Positions 1 to 6,313 of a stretch of DNA of 13,878 nt are shown in pieces (position 1 is the stretch's first letter; every line of letters starts with the position of its first letter). The notes under the pieces were generated by a model. It had not been told where the DNA came from and did no database searches. It saw nothing but the letters and a program-made list of their open reading frames with translations. Position numbers and translations under genes: made by a program. Source of the DNA: Leptolyngbya sp. SIO4C1 (GTDB lineage: Bacteria; Cyanobacteriota; Cyanobacteriia; Phormidesmidales; Phormidesmidaceae); NCBI GenBank assembly GCA_010671975.1, contig JAAHIA010000083.1, positions 1 through 13,878 of the forward strand. The letters run 5' to 3'.

Positions 1-88
1 ATAGAATAAGAGGGATTTCTCATAATAGCGGCGATTTTCAGGACCAAGCGTAAATCGCCGCTATTATGAGAAATCCCTCTTATTCTAT
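1..88. repeat. Perfect 37-bp inverted repeat with 14-nt loop
   Basis: Bases 1-37 are the exact reverse complement of bases 52-88, separated by a 14-nt spacer (38-51). The left arm begins at the first base of the window, so the repeat may extend further left. Transcribed, it would form a very stable hairpin, but no T-run follows on the + strand, so it is not a typical terminator. It could be a MITE-like element, a pair of facing insertion-sequence ends, or a fold-back artefact at a contig end. No transposase is present in the window. The structure is certain; its nature is not. Confidence 0.9.
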
Positions 89-385
89 TAAGTTTAGTTT
101 AAAAAACAGGCTGAAACGCCGATTATTTCGTTGTACTATTCGCTCAGGTCAGCCTCTTTCAAAGAATTTAAATATTGACAACCCGCCCCCTCCATACCGC
201 ACAATGATGCGACCACTCGATGAAAGCGCCTGGCTCAAACTGCTTTTGAAGCTGCGCACATCTAGTGCACATTTAAGAAGGCAGGCCCGATTATGAGTCA
301 GCATCGGCTCTGTGCGCCCATAGCCGTGAGTGGCTCTGTCTAGGTTCATCGACTCTACCCCCTGCTGCAACCACCGAGGTTTCCT
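89..385. other. Non-coding stretch, no supported gene
   Basis: This 297-nt stretch between the inverted repeat and the DUF2811 gene holds short open frames on both strands, but none has family features, a ribosome binding site or a convincing composition. A perfect TTGACA hexamer lies at 175-180 with no well-placed -10 hexamer after it. The last part presumably carries the promoter and leader of the DUF2811 gene. Confidence 0.5.
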
Positions 386-586
386 ATGAAAGTTACCGTC
401 AGTATTCTGGCTGAGATTCCTGAAGAGCTGCATGAGTCACTCAAAAGTTTTCTAGAAACGCATCCTAGCTGGGATCAAGATCGCGTTTTCTCTGCAGCGC
501 TTTCCCTGTTTTTGCTGCAGAACGGTGAGAGCGATCGCCGCGCCTCTAAAGTCTATTTGGATACGCTGTTCAACTACGCTGCTTAG
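386..586 (+). CDS. DUF2811 domain small protein
   Basis: A 66-residue protein that I recognise as the DUF2811 family, a short conserved protein of cyanobacteria with no assigned function. The diagnostic stretch is SILAEIPEELHESLK near the N-terminus, followed by WDQDRVFSAALSLFLLQNG and a C-terminal DRRASKVYLDTLF segment. It has no membrane segment, no cysteines and looks helical and soluble. The ATG is preceded by GAGG (376-379) at 6-nt spacing, which supports this start, and the length fits the family. A HIP1 palindrome sits inside the gene (531-538). It stands alone: the next + strand gene starts 154 nt later. Family membership is from memory of the sequence pattern; the function is unknown. 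Confidence 0.85.
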   Translation: MKVTVSILAEIPEELHESLKSFLETHPSWDQDRVFSAALSLFLLQNGESDRRASKVYLDTLFNYAA

Positions 587-612
587 GCCGCGATCTGGGG
601 CCGCGATCTGGG
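586..612. repeat. Tandem 13-bp duplication after a stop codon
   Basis: The 13-mer GCCGCGATCTGGG occurs twice head-to-tail (587-599 and 600-612), starting right after the TAG stop of the DUF2811 gene. Each unit carries the GCGATC core of HIP1. It reads as a recent local duplication by replication slippage. No role is evident. Confidence 0.85.
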
Positions 613-713
613 CTAGTAGCTTAAGCGCAGATATCAGGACAAATTTGCAACTTTATTTGGGAGTTCTAGAAGATAGCCCTGCAATTTAGCCACCTCAAGG
701 CTGCTGGTTTGGG

Positions 714-719
714 TATAGT
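714..719 (+). promoter_or_regulatory. Possible -10 box of the PHP gene
   Basis: TATAGT lies 21 nt before the ATG at 741 and matches the TATAAT consensus at five of six positions. No good -35 hexamer is found 16-18 nt upstream. It is a weak candidate, listed because nothing else in 613-740 looks like a promoter. Confidence 0.25.
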
Positions 720-740
720 AGACTAATACAGCGATTTTCT

Positions 741-1502
741 ATGACGCTTATGTCCGCTTGTCCTGCTGATAGGCCTGTTTCCTTTCGGGCGGCAACGCAG
801 GGGGCTAGAGCACTGAAAGAAGTTTTTCAGACCATCACCTTAGAAAGCTGCCCGAAAGTCTATAACTTTCATATGCATACCCGGTGCTCCGATGGCAAGC
901 TGAGCCCGGAAGACTTGATGAGTCAGGCAGTTGACCTCGGATTAAGGGGGATGGCAATCACCGATCACCACAGCGTTAAGGGCTATCTCAAAGCTCGACG
1001 CTGGATGGAAGATTGGCGCTGGCGTCATCCGTCCGCCTGGCAGCCGCTCAAAAGAAGCGCGGCCCATCGCGCTGTCAAGCCGCTGCCGCGCCTGTGGTCC
1101 GGCATTGAAATCAACGCTCGGCTGCTGGAAACGGAAGTTCATATCCTGGGCTACGCCTTCGACTGGACCCATCCGGCGCTGCAGCCCTACCTGCAGGGCT
1201 GCGCTTCTCACCCGCAAGACCGCCAGGCGGCAAAAGTGATTGCTGCGATTCAGCAGGCTGGGGGAATAGCTGTGCTAGCGCATCCGGCTAGGTATCGCCA
1301 CGCGGTGCTAGCAGAGCTGATTGAGACAGCCGCAAGGCTTGGCATCGATGGGGTCGAAACCTATTACGCCTACGACAATCCGCCAGTCTGGCGGCCTAGC
1401 CCTGAGAAAACGGCTCAGGTTAAGCGACTAGCCGATCGGTATCAGCTGCTCAATACCTGCGGTACCGATACGCACGGGCTGACGCTTACGCGTCGTCTCT
1501 AG
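741..1502 (+). CDS. PHP-domain metal-dependent phosphoesterase
   Basis: A 253-residue protein of the PHP (polymerase and histidinol phosphatase) superfamily. The metal-ligand motifs are present in order: HMH at 44-46, TDHH at 74-77, the GIEIN segment with E123, H134 in the HILGY segment, LAHP at 179-182 and GTDTH at 241-245. These make a trinuclear metal site that hydrolyses phosphoesters in the cytoplasm. The closest described relatives are YciV/TrpH-like enzymes, which act on nucleoside 3',5'-bisphosphates or short RNA, but the substrate cannot be read from sequence. Residues 90-118 form a basic, Trp/Arg-rich insertion between motifs. The first ~38 residues precede the domain and may be partly untranslated. 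The start has no clear ribosome binding site; a second ATG at codon 4 is equally possible. The fold is certain, the precise activity is open. Confidence 0.88.
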   Translation: MTLMSACPADRPVSFRAATQGARALKEVFQTITLESCPKVYNFHMHTRCSDGKLSPEDLMSQAVDLGLRGMAITDHHSVKGYLKARRWMEDWRWRHPSAWQPLKRSAAHRAVKPLPRLWSGIEINARLLETEVHILGYAFDWTHPALQPYLQGCASHPQDRQAAKVIAAIQQAGGIAVLAHPARYRHAVLAELIETAARLGIDGVETYYAYDNPPVWRPSPEKTAQVKRLADRYQLLNTCGTDTHGLTLTRRL

Positions 1503-1517
1503 CGGCCAGCCTTTTTT
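1477..1517 (+). terminator. Possible intrinsic terminator of the PHP gene
   Basis: GGCTG (1477-1481) can pair with CAGCC (1507-1511), which is followed directly by six T residues (1512-1517). Between them ACGC and GCGT form an inner hairpin around a TTAC loop (inner arms 1482-1485 and 1490-1493). The outer stem is only 5 bp and interrupted, and the structure overlaps the end of the coding region, so this is a weak call. Confidence 0.3.
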
Positions 1518-1629
1518 AAAGCCCAACCTGCACCATGACCAGGGTCAAAATGCCGGCACAGCCGACGGCCAGTAAAATACCTAGTCCAATCGACTGGCCT
1601 AAATGGGTTCTAGAAGAAGTCACTTTCAT
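1516..1629 (-). CDS. Putative 37-aa single-helix membrane peptide
   Basis: An unlisted short ORF on the - strand, from ATG at 1629 to TAA at 1516. The polar start (MKVTSSRTHLGQS) is followed by about 20 hydrophobic residues (IGLGILLAVGCAGILTLVM) and a short VQVGL tail, which is the shape of a one-helix thylakoid or plasma-membrane peptide. Cyanobacteria have many such peptides (Psb, Psa, Pet, Ndh subunits), but I do not match this one to a named family. A strong promoter (1642-1669) points straight at it and would give a leader of only a few bases, so translation may be leaderless; no ribosome binding site is seen. A GTG two codons downstream is an alternative start giving 35 residues. It converges with the PHP gene, with 13 bp between the stops. 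The ORF and promoter are visible; expression is inferred. Confidence 0.5.
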   Translation of the reverse strand: MKVTSSRTHLGQSIGLGILLAVGCAGILTLVMVQVGL

Positions 1630-1641
1630 AAAAAGTATTCG

Positions 1642-1669
1642 GTTATACCGCAGTTGAATCTATGGTCAA
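1642..1669 (-). promoter_or_regulatory. Near-consensus sigma70-type promoter
   Basis: On the - strand, TTGACC (1669-1664) and TATAAC (1647-1642) are separated by 16 bp. Each hexamer matches consensus at five of six positions. Initiation would be expected near 1635, about 6 nt before the ATG of the small membrane-peptide ORF. It is the best-formed promoter in the window. Confidence 0.55.
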
Positions 1670-1774
1670 CAATAAAGCGCGGCGCGATAAACCGAAACGG
1701 AATGTGACAAACCGACAAATAAGGCAATATTACTTAAGGGTTTTTGCTGAAAGGACTCTTACCGGTGCAGTCTG

Positions 1775-3064
1775 CTACTCGGCGCTCTGGAGTACCTGAC
1801 CAGGTTCGACGCAATTTTCGCTGTCGTAGCTCACATCAATATTGAACTCATAGGCGGCAGGGCCTTCAGCCGCTTCAAAAGGCACGCCGCGAACGGCAGA
1901 GAGAGCTTCCTGGTCGAGTTTGGCATAGCCCGTACTTCTGAGCAGAGCAGGTTCCTGAGCGATCGCACCGTCGGCATCAACGACAACGCCTACTAGCCCG
2001 TCAACCGGCGGATTCTCAACACAGAGGTGGAAGTTGGCAGCCATAGGCAGCGTTGCAGGTTCGGCCGTTTGCAGAGGCGCTTCTCCCGCCTGCGCCTGCG
2101 CTGCCGCTAGCCAATCGCCGCGAGCTGCTTCGGCGGCCTCGGAGGAAGTACCGGCTGCATCAAATTCTAAATCAGCCAGCAGCGCCTCTAGCTTGGAGGC
2201 CTCCTCAGGCGAAGTTGCCGCTGCAATCTGAGCATCTAGCTCGCTAGCGGCTGCTTCTGGGGCGTCTGCTTCAGGTTGAGCATCGTCTGCTGCTTCCGCC
2301 TGTGTATCGACAGAAGCTTCTAAATCTGTGCCTAATGCGGCAGCCCCGGCCATCCCATCAGCCTCGGCCGCTGGCAGCCCCTGTCGCAGCTCTTCTAACG
2401 TGGCGGAGTCGGGCTCTGCGGCACCGCGAGCCGCCCCGGCCGCCCCCAGCATGGTGCCGCCGTCGGCTGCCTCGGGGTCGGGCTTAGCAGCGATCGCGCC
2501 GCGCATAGATGAGCTGGCTGGCGGTTCGGCCGCTGCCTGCGGCGGCGTCTGAGGAGGGGCAGGCAAGGCAGGCAGCACAGAAGTACCGGCCCAAATTGAC
2601 GGTGCCGGTGCCCGCCGAGGCGCAATCGATAGGGTAGGTCCGCTGAGCGGCGGCCGGTTCGGGACTGACGGCAGCGCTGGCTGCGCGGTTGAAGGGACCG
2701 GTCGCCGACCCGGCGCTGGCGTAGCGCGCGCGGAGAAAGTGGGAAAGGTTGGCGTAGGCAGCGGCTTGAGGCTGCTGCTATCGAGCTGCGTGGAAAGCTG
2801 CGGCCGGGTGAAGCTAGGCAAGCGCTGCTGCTCTGCGGCAGACAGCTCAACTAGGGGGACCGTGCGCTCAGCTTCTGCCGCTGGCTCGCTCAGGGCCGCT
2901 AGAGAAAACTGGCCGCTGCTAGGGCCAAAGGCAAACAGCAAACCATGAACGCCCACCGACGCTAAAACGGCAATACCGTAGGGGGCCTTGAGCGCGGCGA
3001 TGACTGGCTTCGCTGCCGCTTTGAGCGGCGCTAGAGAAGTCATAACTTTAGAAGACTGCTTCAT
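1775..3064 (-). CDS. TonB-family energy-transducer-like protein
   Basis: A 429-residue protein with TonB architecture. A short cytoplasmic N-terminus leads to one membrane helix at about 29-46, which contains S36-x3-H40. This SxxxH pattern is the one through which TonB couples to ExbB/ExbD. A long periplasmic linker follows (about 50-335): its first half is Pro/Thr/Ser-rich and its second half Ala/Glu/Asp-rich and acidic. The C-terminal domain (about 341-415) has the TonB pattern, with GVVVDADGAI, LLRSTGYAKLDQEAL and AVRGVPFEAA. Such proteins transmit proton-motive force to outer-membrane receptors. At 429 residues it is much longer than E. coli TonB (239), all of it in the linker. It begins 19 nt after the cobI stop, so the two are probably co-transcribed. 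The start lacks a clear ribosome binding site; ATG at codon 8 is an alternative. No ExbB/ExbD or receptor is in the window. A TonB-like protein with another role is possible. Confidence 0.75.
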   Translation of the reverse strand: MKQSSKVMTSLAPLKAAAKPVIAALKAPYGIAVLASVGVHGLLFAFGPSSGQFSLAALSEPAAEAERTVPLVELSAAEQQRLPSFTRPQLSTQLDSSSLKPLPTPTFPTFSARATPAPGRRPVPSTAQPALPSVPNRPPLSGPTLSIAPRRAPAPSIWAGTSVLPALPAPPQTPPQAAAEPPASSSMRGAIAAKPDPEAADGGTMLGAAGAARGAAEPDSATLEELRQGLPAAEADGMAGAAALGTDLEASVDTQAEAADDAQPEADAPEAAASELDAQIAAATSPEEASKLEALLADLEFDAAGTSSEAAEAARGDWLAAAQAQAGEAPLQTAEPATLPMAANFHLCVENPPVDGLVGVVVDADGAIAQEPALLRSTGYAKLDQEALSAVRGVPFEAAEGPAAYEFNIDVSYDSENCVEPGQVLQSAE

Positions 3065-3083
3065 AGGAGCACAGCTAAGGACG

Positions 3084-3839
3084 TCATTGGGGGCAGGGCA
3101 AAGCCGCTACCTGAAACTGCCTAATCTGATTTTGCACAATCAGAATGGAAAAATAGGGGAGCTGTAAATCGGGATAAGCTCTTAAATCAGCATAAACAAT
3201 TTGATGCTCGGTTGTGGCCCGTTCCACAATATAGCTATGTCGCAGCAGCTTGCAGCGGTGCAAAATCTGCCAAACCTGGCGATATACCGAGCTTACCTTA
3301 AGTAAAACCACCACATCTGCCCAGGTTAGGACAGTTTCTAAATCGCTAGCGCAGTAGAGCGCTGGCAGCACCGTCAGCCGCTGCCCTTGGACCGTCAGCG
3401 GCTGCCCCAGTACCGCCGCTGCCGCCAGCGGCGAACAAACCCCTGGAACGGCCTCGACTTGGGCGGCCGGCTGCAGCTGTAAAAGGCTCTGAGCCAAGTA
3501 AGTGAAGGTACTGTAAAAGCTAACGTCGCCTTCTGAGGCAAACACCACCGTCTCCCCGGCCTCGAGATAGCCAAGCACGGTCTGAGCGGCCTGCTGCCAG
3601 GCCGGCTGCAGCTGACTGAGCGCCTGTACGTAAGGGAAGTAGAGCGGCAGACGCCGCTGCTGCGGTTTGAGCCAGCCAGCGATTGCCCGTTCTGCCACCC
3701 CAGGCTGACCTTTCCGACCGGCTGGAAACGCGACCACCGATGCCGCTTGGAGCGATCGCAGCGCCTTGACGGTGATCAGCTCTGGATCGCCGGGACCAGC
3801 GCCAATGCCAATCAGTTTGCCTGTCGGTGGATGGGTAAT
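3084..3839 (-). CDS. cobI: Precorrin-2 C20-methyltransferase, apparent ATT start
   Basis: A 251-residue SAM-dependent methyltransferase of the CobI/CbiL family, which methylates C-20 of precorrin-2 (or Co-factor II) in cobalamin synthesis. The SAM-binding loop GAGPGDPELIT is at 13-23, the SEGDVSFYSTF segment corresponds to the family's GDP-FYSTF motif, and VPGVCSPLAAAA is the next conserved loop. The first canonical start (GTG at 3737) would remove the whole SAM-binding loop and leave 217 residues, so it cannot be right. Reading upstream in frame there is no ATG, GTG or TTG before a TAG stop. The best start is ATT at 3839-3837, 8 nt after AGGGAG, giving a normal family length. A sequencing error or an ATG-to-ATT mutation is the alternative. 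It lies 56 nt after the antiporter and 19 nt before the TonB-like gene. The family call is firm; whether it acts in the early or late cobalt-insertion route is not visible here. Confidence 0.85.
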   Translation of the reverse strand: MTHPPTGKLIGIGAGPGDPELITVKALRSLQAASVVAFPAGRKGQPGVAERAIAGWLKPQQRRLPLYFPYVQALSQLQPAWQQAAQTVLGYLEAGETVVFASEGDVSFYSTFTYLAQSLLQLQPAAQVEAVPGVCSPLAAAAVLGQPLTVQGQRLTVLPALYCASDLETVLTWADVVVLLKVSSVYRQVWQILHRCKLLRHSYIVERATTEHQIVYADLRAYPDLQLPYFSILIVQNQIRQFQVAALPCPQ

Positions 3840-3847
3840 CTTGATTG

Positions 3848-3853
3848 CTCCCT
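3848..3853 (-). promoter_or_regulatory. Ribosome binding site that sets the cobI start
   Basis: AGGGAG on the - strand lies 8 nt before the ATT codon at 3839. It is among the strongest Shine-Dalgarno sequences in the window and supports initiation there, not at the internal GTG about 100 nt further on. Confidence 0.55.
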
Positions 3854-3895
3854 GCGGCGGTTTCAGCGCCTAACTCTAAACGGCTGACGCCGCGG

Positions 3896-5851
3896 CTACT
3901 GAGGCTTAGGCGTCGGGTTAGGCGGCCCTAGCCGCTTGGGCATTTCGGTCGGCTGAGTTTCGGCCACAGCCGGCTGCGCTGCTGGCTCAGCCTGGGGCAG
4001 TTTTTCGGCAATTAGCCGACCGGTACGCCGGCCGCCAGAGAGTCGCTTAATCAGCTGCGGGGTAGGATCGTGCAGCAGGTAGGTGATTGTATCACCCGCC
4101 TGCCAGCCTTCTTTTGAAAAGGCAATGTCCAGCTTCGCATCGCGCTGCAGGATCAGCGGCATCATATCGCCGTCGGCCGCAAGCTTGTTGAGCTGTTCGC
4201 GCTGCTCGTCTAGCTGATCGGCCTGCAGCTGCGTTTTGCCGAGCTGCACAGCGTTGTCATTGAGATAGGTGTTCCAGGTTTTAATGGGCAGCTTGGGCCT
4301 GAGAATCTTACTCTTGCGCTTAACCTCAGGCAGGGGTTTTTCAGCATCGCTGCGCGGTAGGACAGCCAGCACTCGCGGCGGCTGGAATTCCTCAGCGGCT
4401 CGCTCAGCCACGACAGAGTTGACTTCGCCGTTAGTAGTGATGGCCAAGAAAGTGCCGATCGAGCTGAGTCCTGCCTCCTCTAGGACGTTGGCATCTAGGG
4501 CGCTGCTGAGATAGACCCGCAAGCCGTCCGCTTCTGCAAGACGACAGGCTTCTTCGTCGGTGTCAATCATCACCACCGATTCACCCTGCTCTTGAAACTG
4601 CTTACCAATTAGCCGGCCTAGCGGATTGCAACCGACAATTACCAGCCCTGTCGCTTCATCCAGGGTGAGGCCTAGCAGCTTGGCCAGCTGGCGGGCCGTT
4701 AGCCCCTGCACAAAGACGGTCAGCATAATAGTGAGAAACACCAGCGCCTTGATCGCGTCTCCGCCGTTGATGCCGCGCTCGGTCAGTAAAATTGCAAATA
4801 GGGAGGCGACTGAAGCTGAGACGATCCCGCGCGGAGCAATCCAGCTCAGAAACAGCTTCTGCTGCCAGTTGAGCGTACTGTTCCAGGTGCAGCTCCAGAT
4901 ATTGAGCGGCCTAACCACCAGCATCAGCGCCAAAACGGTAAACACCGAGCCGCGACCTAGCGCAAAGATACTGGCGATGGACAGATCGGCTGCTAGTAAG
5001 ATGAACAAGACCGATACCGAAAAGACGGTAAGCTGCCCCTTAAACCGGCGCAGCAGACGCTCATCAGGAACTGACAGCGCTCTGAGCACAATCCCGGCGG
5101 TGACGGCCGCCATCAGCCCAGATTCGCCGCGAATGGTTTGAGCCAAGCCAAAAAGGCCCCAGACGCTGGCTAAAACGACCAGATTGCGCAGTTCTTCAGT
5201 CAAAAAGCTGGCCTGCTTCAGAAACCAGCCCAGCAGGGCGCCGCCGAGGCCGCCAATCGCAGCTCCAATGCTCAGCCGAATGGCCAGGCCGCCAACAATG
5301 TAGCCGAAGTTGGTGTCGTTGTTCAGAATAATGTCGAGCACGACCACGGCTAGAATGGCGCCGACTGGATCAATCAGTACGCCCTCGCCCTCTAGCAGCG
5401 TTGCTACTTTGCGCTCTACCTTAACCTGGCGCAGCAGCGGCGTGATTACCGTGGGGCCAGTGACCACCACTAGCGCACCGTATAAAAAGGCCAGCGGCCA
5501 GGGAAATTCGCCTAGCCAGTGCGCTGCCATGCCGCCGCCCAGCAGCGTCATGAAGGTGCCAATAGTAATCAGATTTCGCAGGCTGCCCGATACCTTGCCT
5601 AGCTCTTTGAGCTCAAGACTAAGCCCGCCTTCAAACAAAATCAGCGCTACGCAGAGCGAGACAATTACCTCTAGCCCAATGCCTAGAACCTGAGGATTGA
5701 TAATGGCGAGCCCGTCTGGTCCCAGGCCAATTCCAATTAGCAGCAGAAAAATAATGCTGGGCAGCCGCAGATATTCTGCAATCACCTGAGCAGAGATACC
5801 GGCTAGAACTGCTAGCACAATTTGCAGCGTAATTTCAAAGGGGGTATCCAT
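3896..5851 (-). CDS. CPA1/NhaP-type cation:proton antiporter with TrkA-N domain
   Basis: A large membrane protein of 651 residues from ATG at 5851 (658 from a GTG at 5872). The first ~390 residues are a Na+/H+ exchanger domain of about 12 hydrophobic helices. It includes the GPTVITPLLR segment and EGEGVLIDPVGAI, whose aspartate sits where the family binds the transported cation. It has Ile-Asp where many NhaP proteins have Asn-Asp. A cytoplasmic TrkA-N (RCK) domain follows, with the nucleotide-binding loop VIVGCNPLGRLIG and the ID acidic pair after strand two; it probably gates transport in response to NAD(H) or another ligand. The last ~40 residues are Pro/Ala/Gln-rich and disordered. It exports Na+ or K+ in exchange for protons at the plasma or thylakoid membrane. 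Neither start has a good ribosome binding site; ATG is preferred because the helix domain begins right after it. It is the first gene of a likely three-gene operon. Ion specificity is not assignable. Confidence 0.88.
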   Translation of the reverse strand: MDTPFEITLQIVLAVLAGISAQVIAEYLRLPSIIFLLLIGIGLGPDGLAIINPQVLGIGLEVIVSLCVALILFEGGLSLELKELGKVSGSLRNLITIGTFMTLLGGGMAAHWLGEFPWPLAFLYGALVVVTGPTVITPLLRQVKVERKVATLLEGEGVLIDPVGAILAVVVLDIILNNDTNFGYIVGGLAIRLSIGAAIGGLGGALLGWFLKQASFLTEELRNLVVLASVWGLFGLAQTIRGESGLMAAVTAGIVLRALSVPDERLLRRFKGQLTVFSVSVLFILLAADLSIASIFALGRGSVFTVLALMLVVRPLNIWSCTWNSTLNWQQKLFLSWIAPRGIVSASVASLFAILLTERGINGGDAIKALVFLTIMLTVFVQGLTARQLAKLLGLTLDEATGLVIVGCNPLGRLIGKQFQEQGESVVMIDTDEEACRLAEADGLRVYLSSALDANVLEEAGLSSIGTFLAITTNGEVNSVVAERAAEEFQPPRVLAVLPRSDAEKPLPEVKRKSKILRPKLPIKTWNTYLNDNAVQLGKTQLQADQLDEQREQLNKLAADGDMMPLILQRDAKLDIAFSKEGWQAGDTITYLLHDPTPQLIKRLSGGRRTGRLIAEKLPQAEPAAQPAVAETQPTEMPKRLGPPNPTPKPQ

Positions 5852-5904
5852 AAGCGCAGTTGCTAACGGCACAGCACGGTGAAGATCAGGGTTCCCAGAG
5901 GTCT

Positions 5905-5932
5905 ATTAAACTTTTCCGCCAGGGTTTGACAG
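5905..5932 (-). promoter_or_regulatory. Possible promoter of the antiporter operon
   Basis: On the - strand, CTGTCA (5932-5927) and TTTAAT (5910-5905) are spaced by 16 bp, with four and five matches to consensus. It lies about 55 nt upstream of the antiporter ATG. This is a plausible but unproven sigma70-type promoter. Confidence 0.3.
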
Positions 5933-6063
5933 CGACGACCTTACCATCTGTGTTTGAGAGGTGCCAGTCTCGGAATACGCCTGTGAGCTGAGTGGGTGGG
6001 CTGAGTGGGCAAAATTTGGGCAGCGTATCTATCAAGTCAATATACAACTTATCATTTTGTCTT

Positions 6064-6091
6064 GCCGAGCGTCGGCTGACGCTAGCTCGGC
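6064..6091. repeat. GC-rich hairpin in intergenic region
   Basis: GCCGAGC (6064-6070) pairs with GCTCGGC (6085-6091). An overlapping alternative pairs AGCGTC (6068-6073) with GACGCT (6078-6083) around a GGCT tetraloop. No T-run follows on either strand, so it is not a typical terminator. Being between divergent genes, it could be an RNA element or protein site. Confidence 0.5.
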
Positions 6092-6215
6092 CCGTCGCTG
6101 GGTCAACCGCCTAGCTAGCGCTGTGGTTTAGTCCACTGGCATGACCTAAATCAAGATCGATTGAGCAAAGATTAATTGAGCGAATGATGAGGTTCTAGTC
6201 CAAACCCTAAAGCCC

Positions 6216-6237
6216 TTGTTAACAATGTTGTTTACAA
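6216..6237. promoter_or_regulatory. Paired TTGTT(A/T)ACAA operator-like boxes
   Basis: TTGTTAACAA (6216-6225, a perfect palindrome) and TTGTTTACAA (6228-6237, one mismatch) lie 12 bp apart in an AT-rich stretch about 80 nt before the zinc-ribbon gene. A pair of near-identical palindromes upstream of a start suggests a regulator binding site. The regulator is not known. Confidence 0.3.
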
Positions 6238-6313
6238 AGATAAGTTTTGGCTAATGTGAAAGTATTCAGACTCTGAATTTGCTCGAACAGTCGTTTTAAT
6301 AGCGTGGCTGCCT

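Larger units (their letters stand above)
5873..6313. other. Long intergenic region between divergent genes
   Basis: About 440 nt separate the divergent antiporter and zinc-ribbon genes. Visible elements are a candidate antiporter promoter (5905-5932), a 10-mer GCTGAGTGGG repeated at 5987 and 6000, a GC-rich hairpin (6064-6091), two ATTGAGC copies (6160 and 6175) and a pair of TTGTT-ACAA boxes (6216-6237). No open frame with protein-like features was found. It is long for this compact genome and may hold regulatory sites or an unrecognised small RNA. Confidence 0.5.

Noticed and set aside
175..180. Perfect TTGACA hexamer as a promoter for DUF2811
   Set aside because: No -10-like hexamer lies 16-18 nt downstream; the nearest candidates are at 12 or 20 nt.
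66..296. 76-residue + strand open frame overlapping the inverted repeat
   Set aside because: It starts inside the right arm of the repeat, has no ribosome binding site and no family-like pattern; a frame on the opposite strand is equally open.
2034..2948. Several open frames on both strands across the TonB-like linker
   Set aside because: They are products of the GC-rich Ala/Pro codon pattern of the real gene and show no independent features.
3084..3737. cobI starting at the GTG at 3737 (217 residues)
   Set aside because: This start removes the SAM-binding loop GAGPGDPELIT that is encoded in the same frame just upstream.
5987..6009. Repeated GCTGAGTGGG at 13-bp spacing as a repeat array
   Set aside because: Only two copies occur, with no further units, so it is not evidence for CRISPR or an iteron set.
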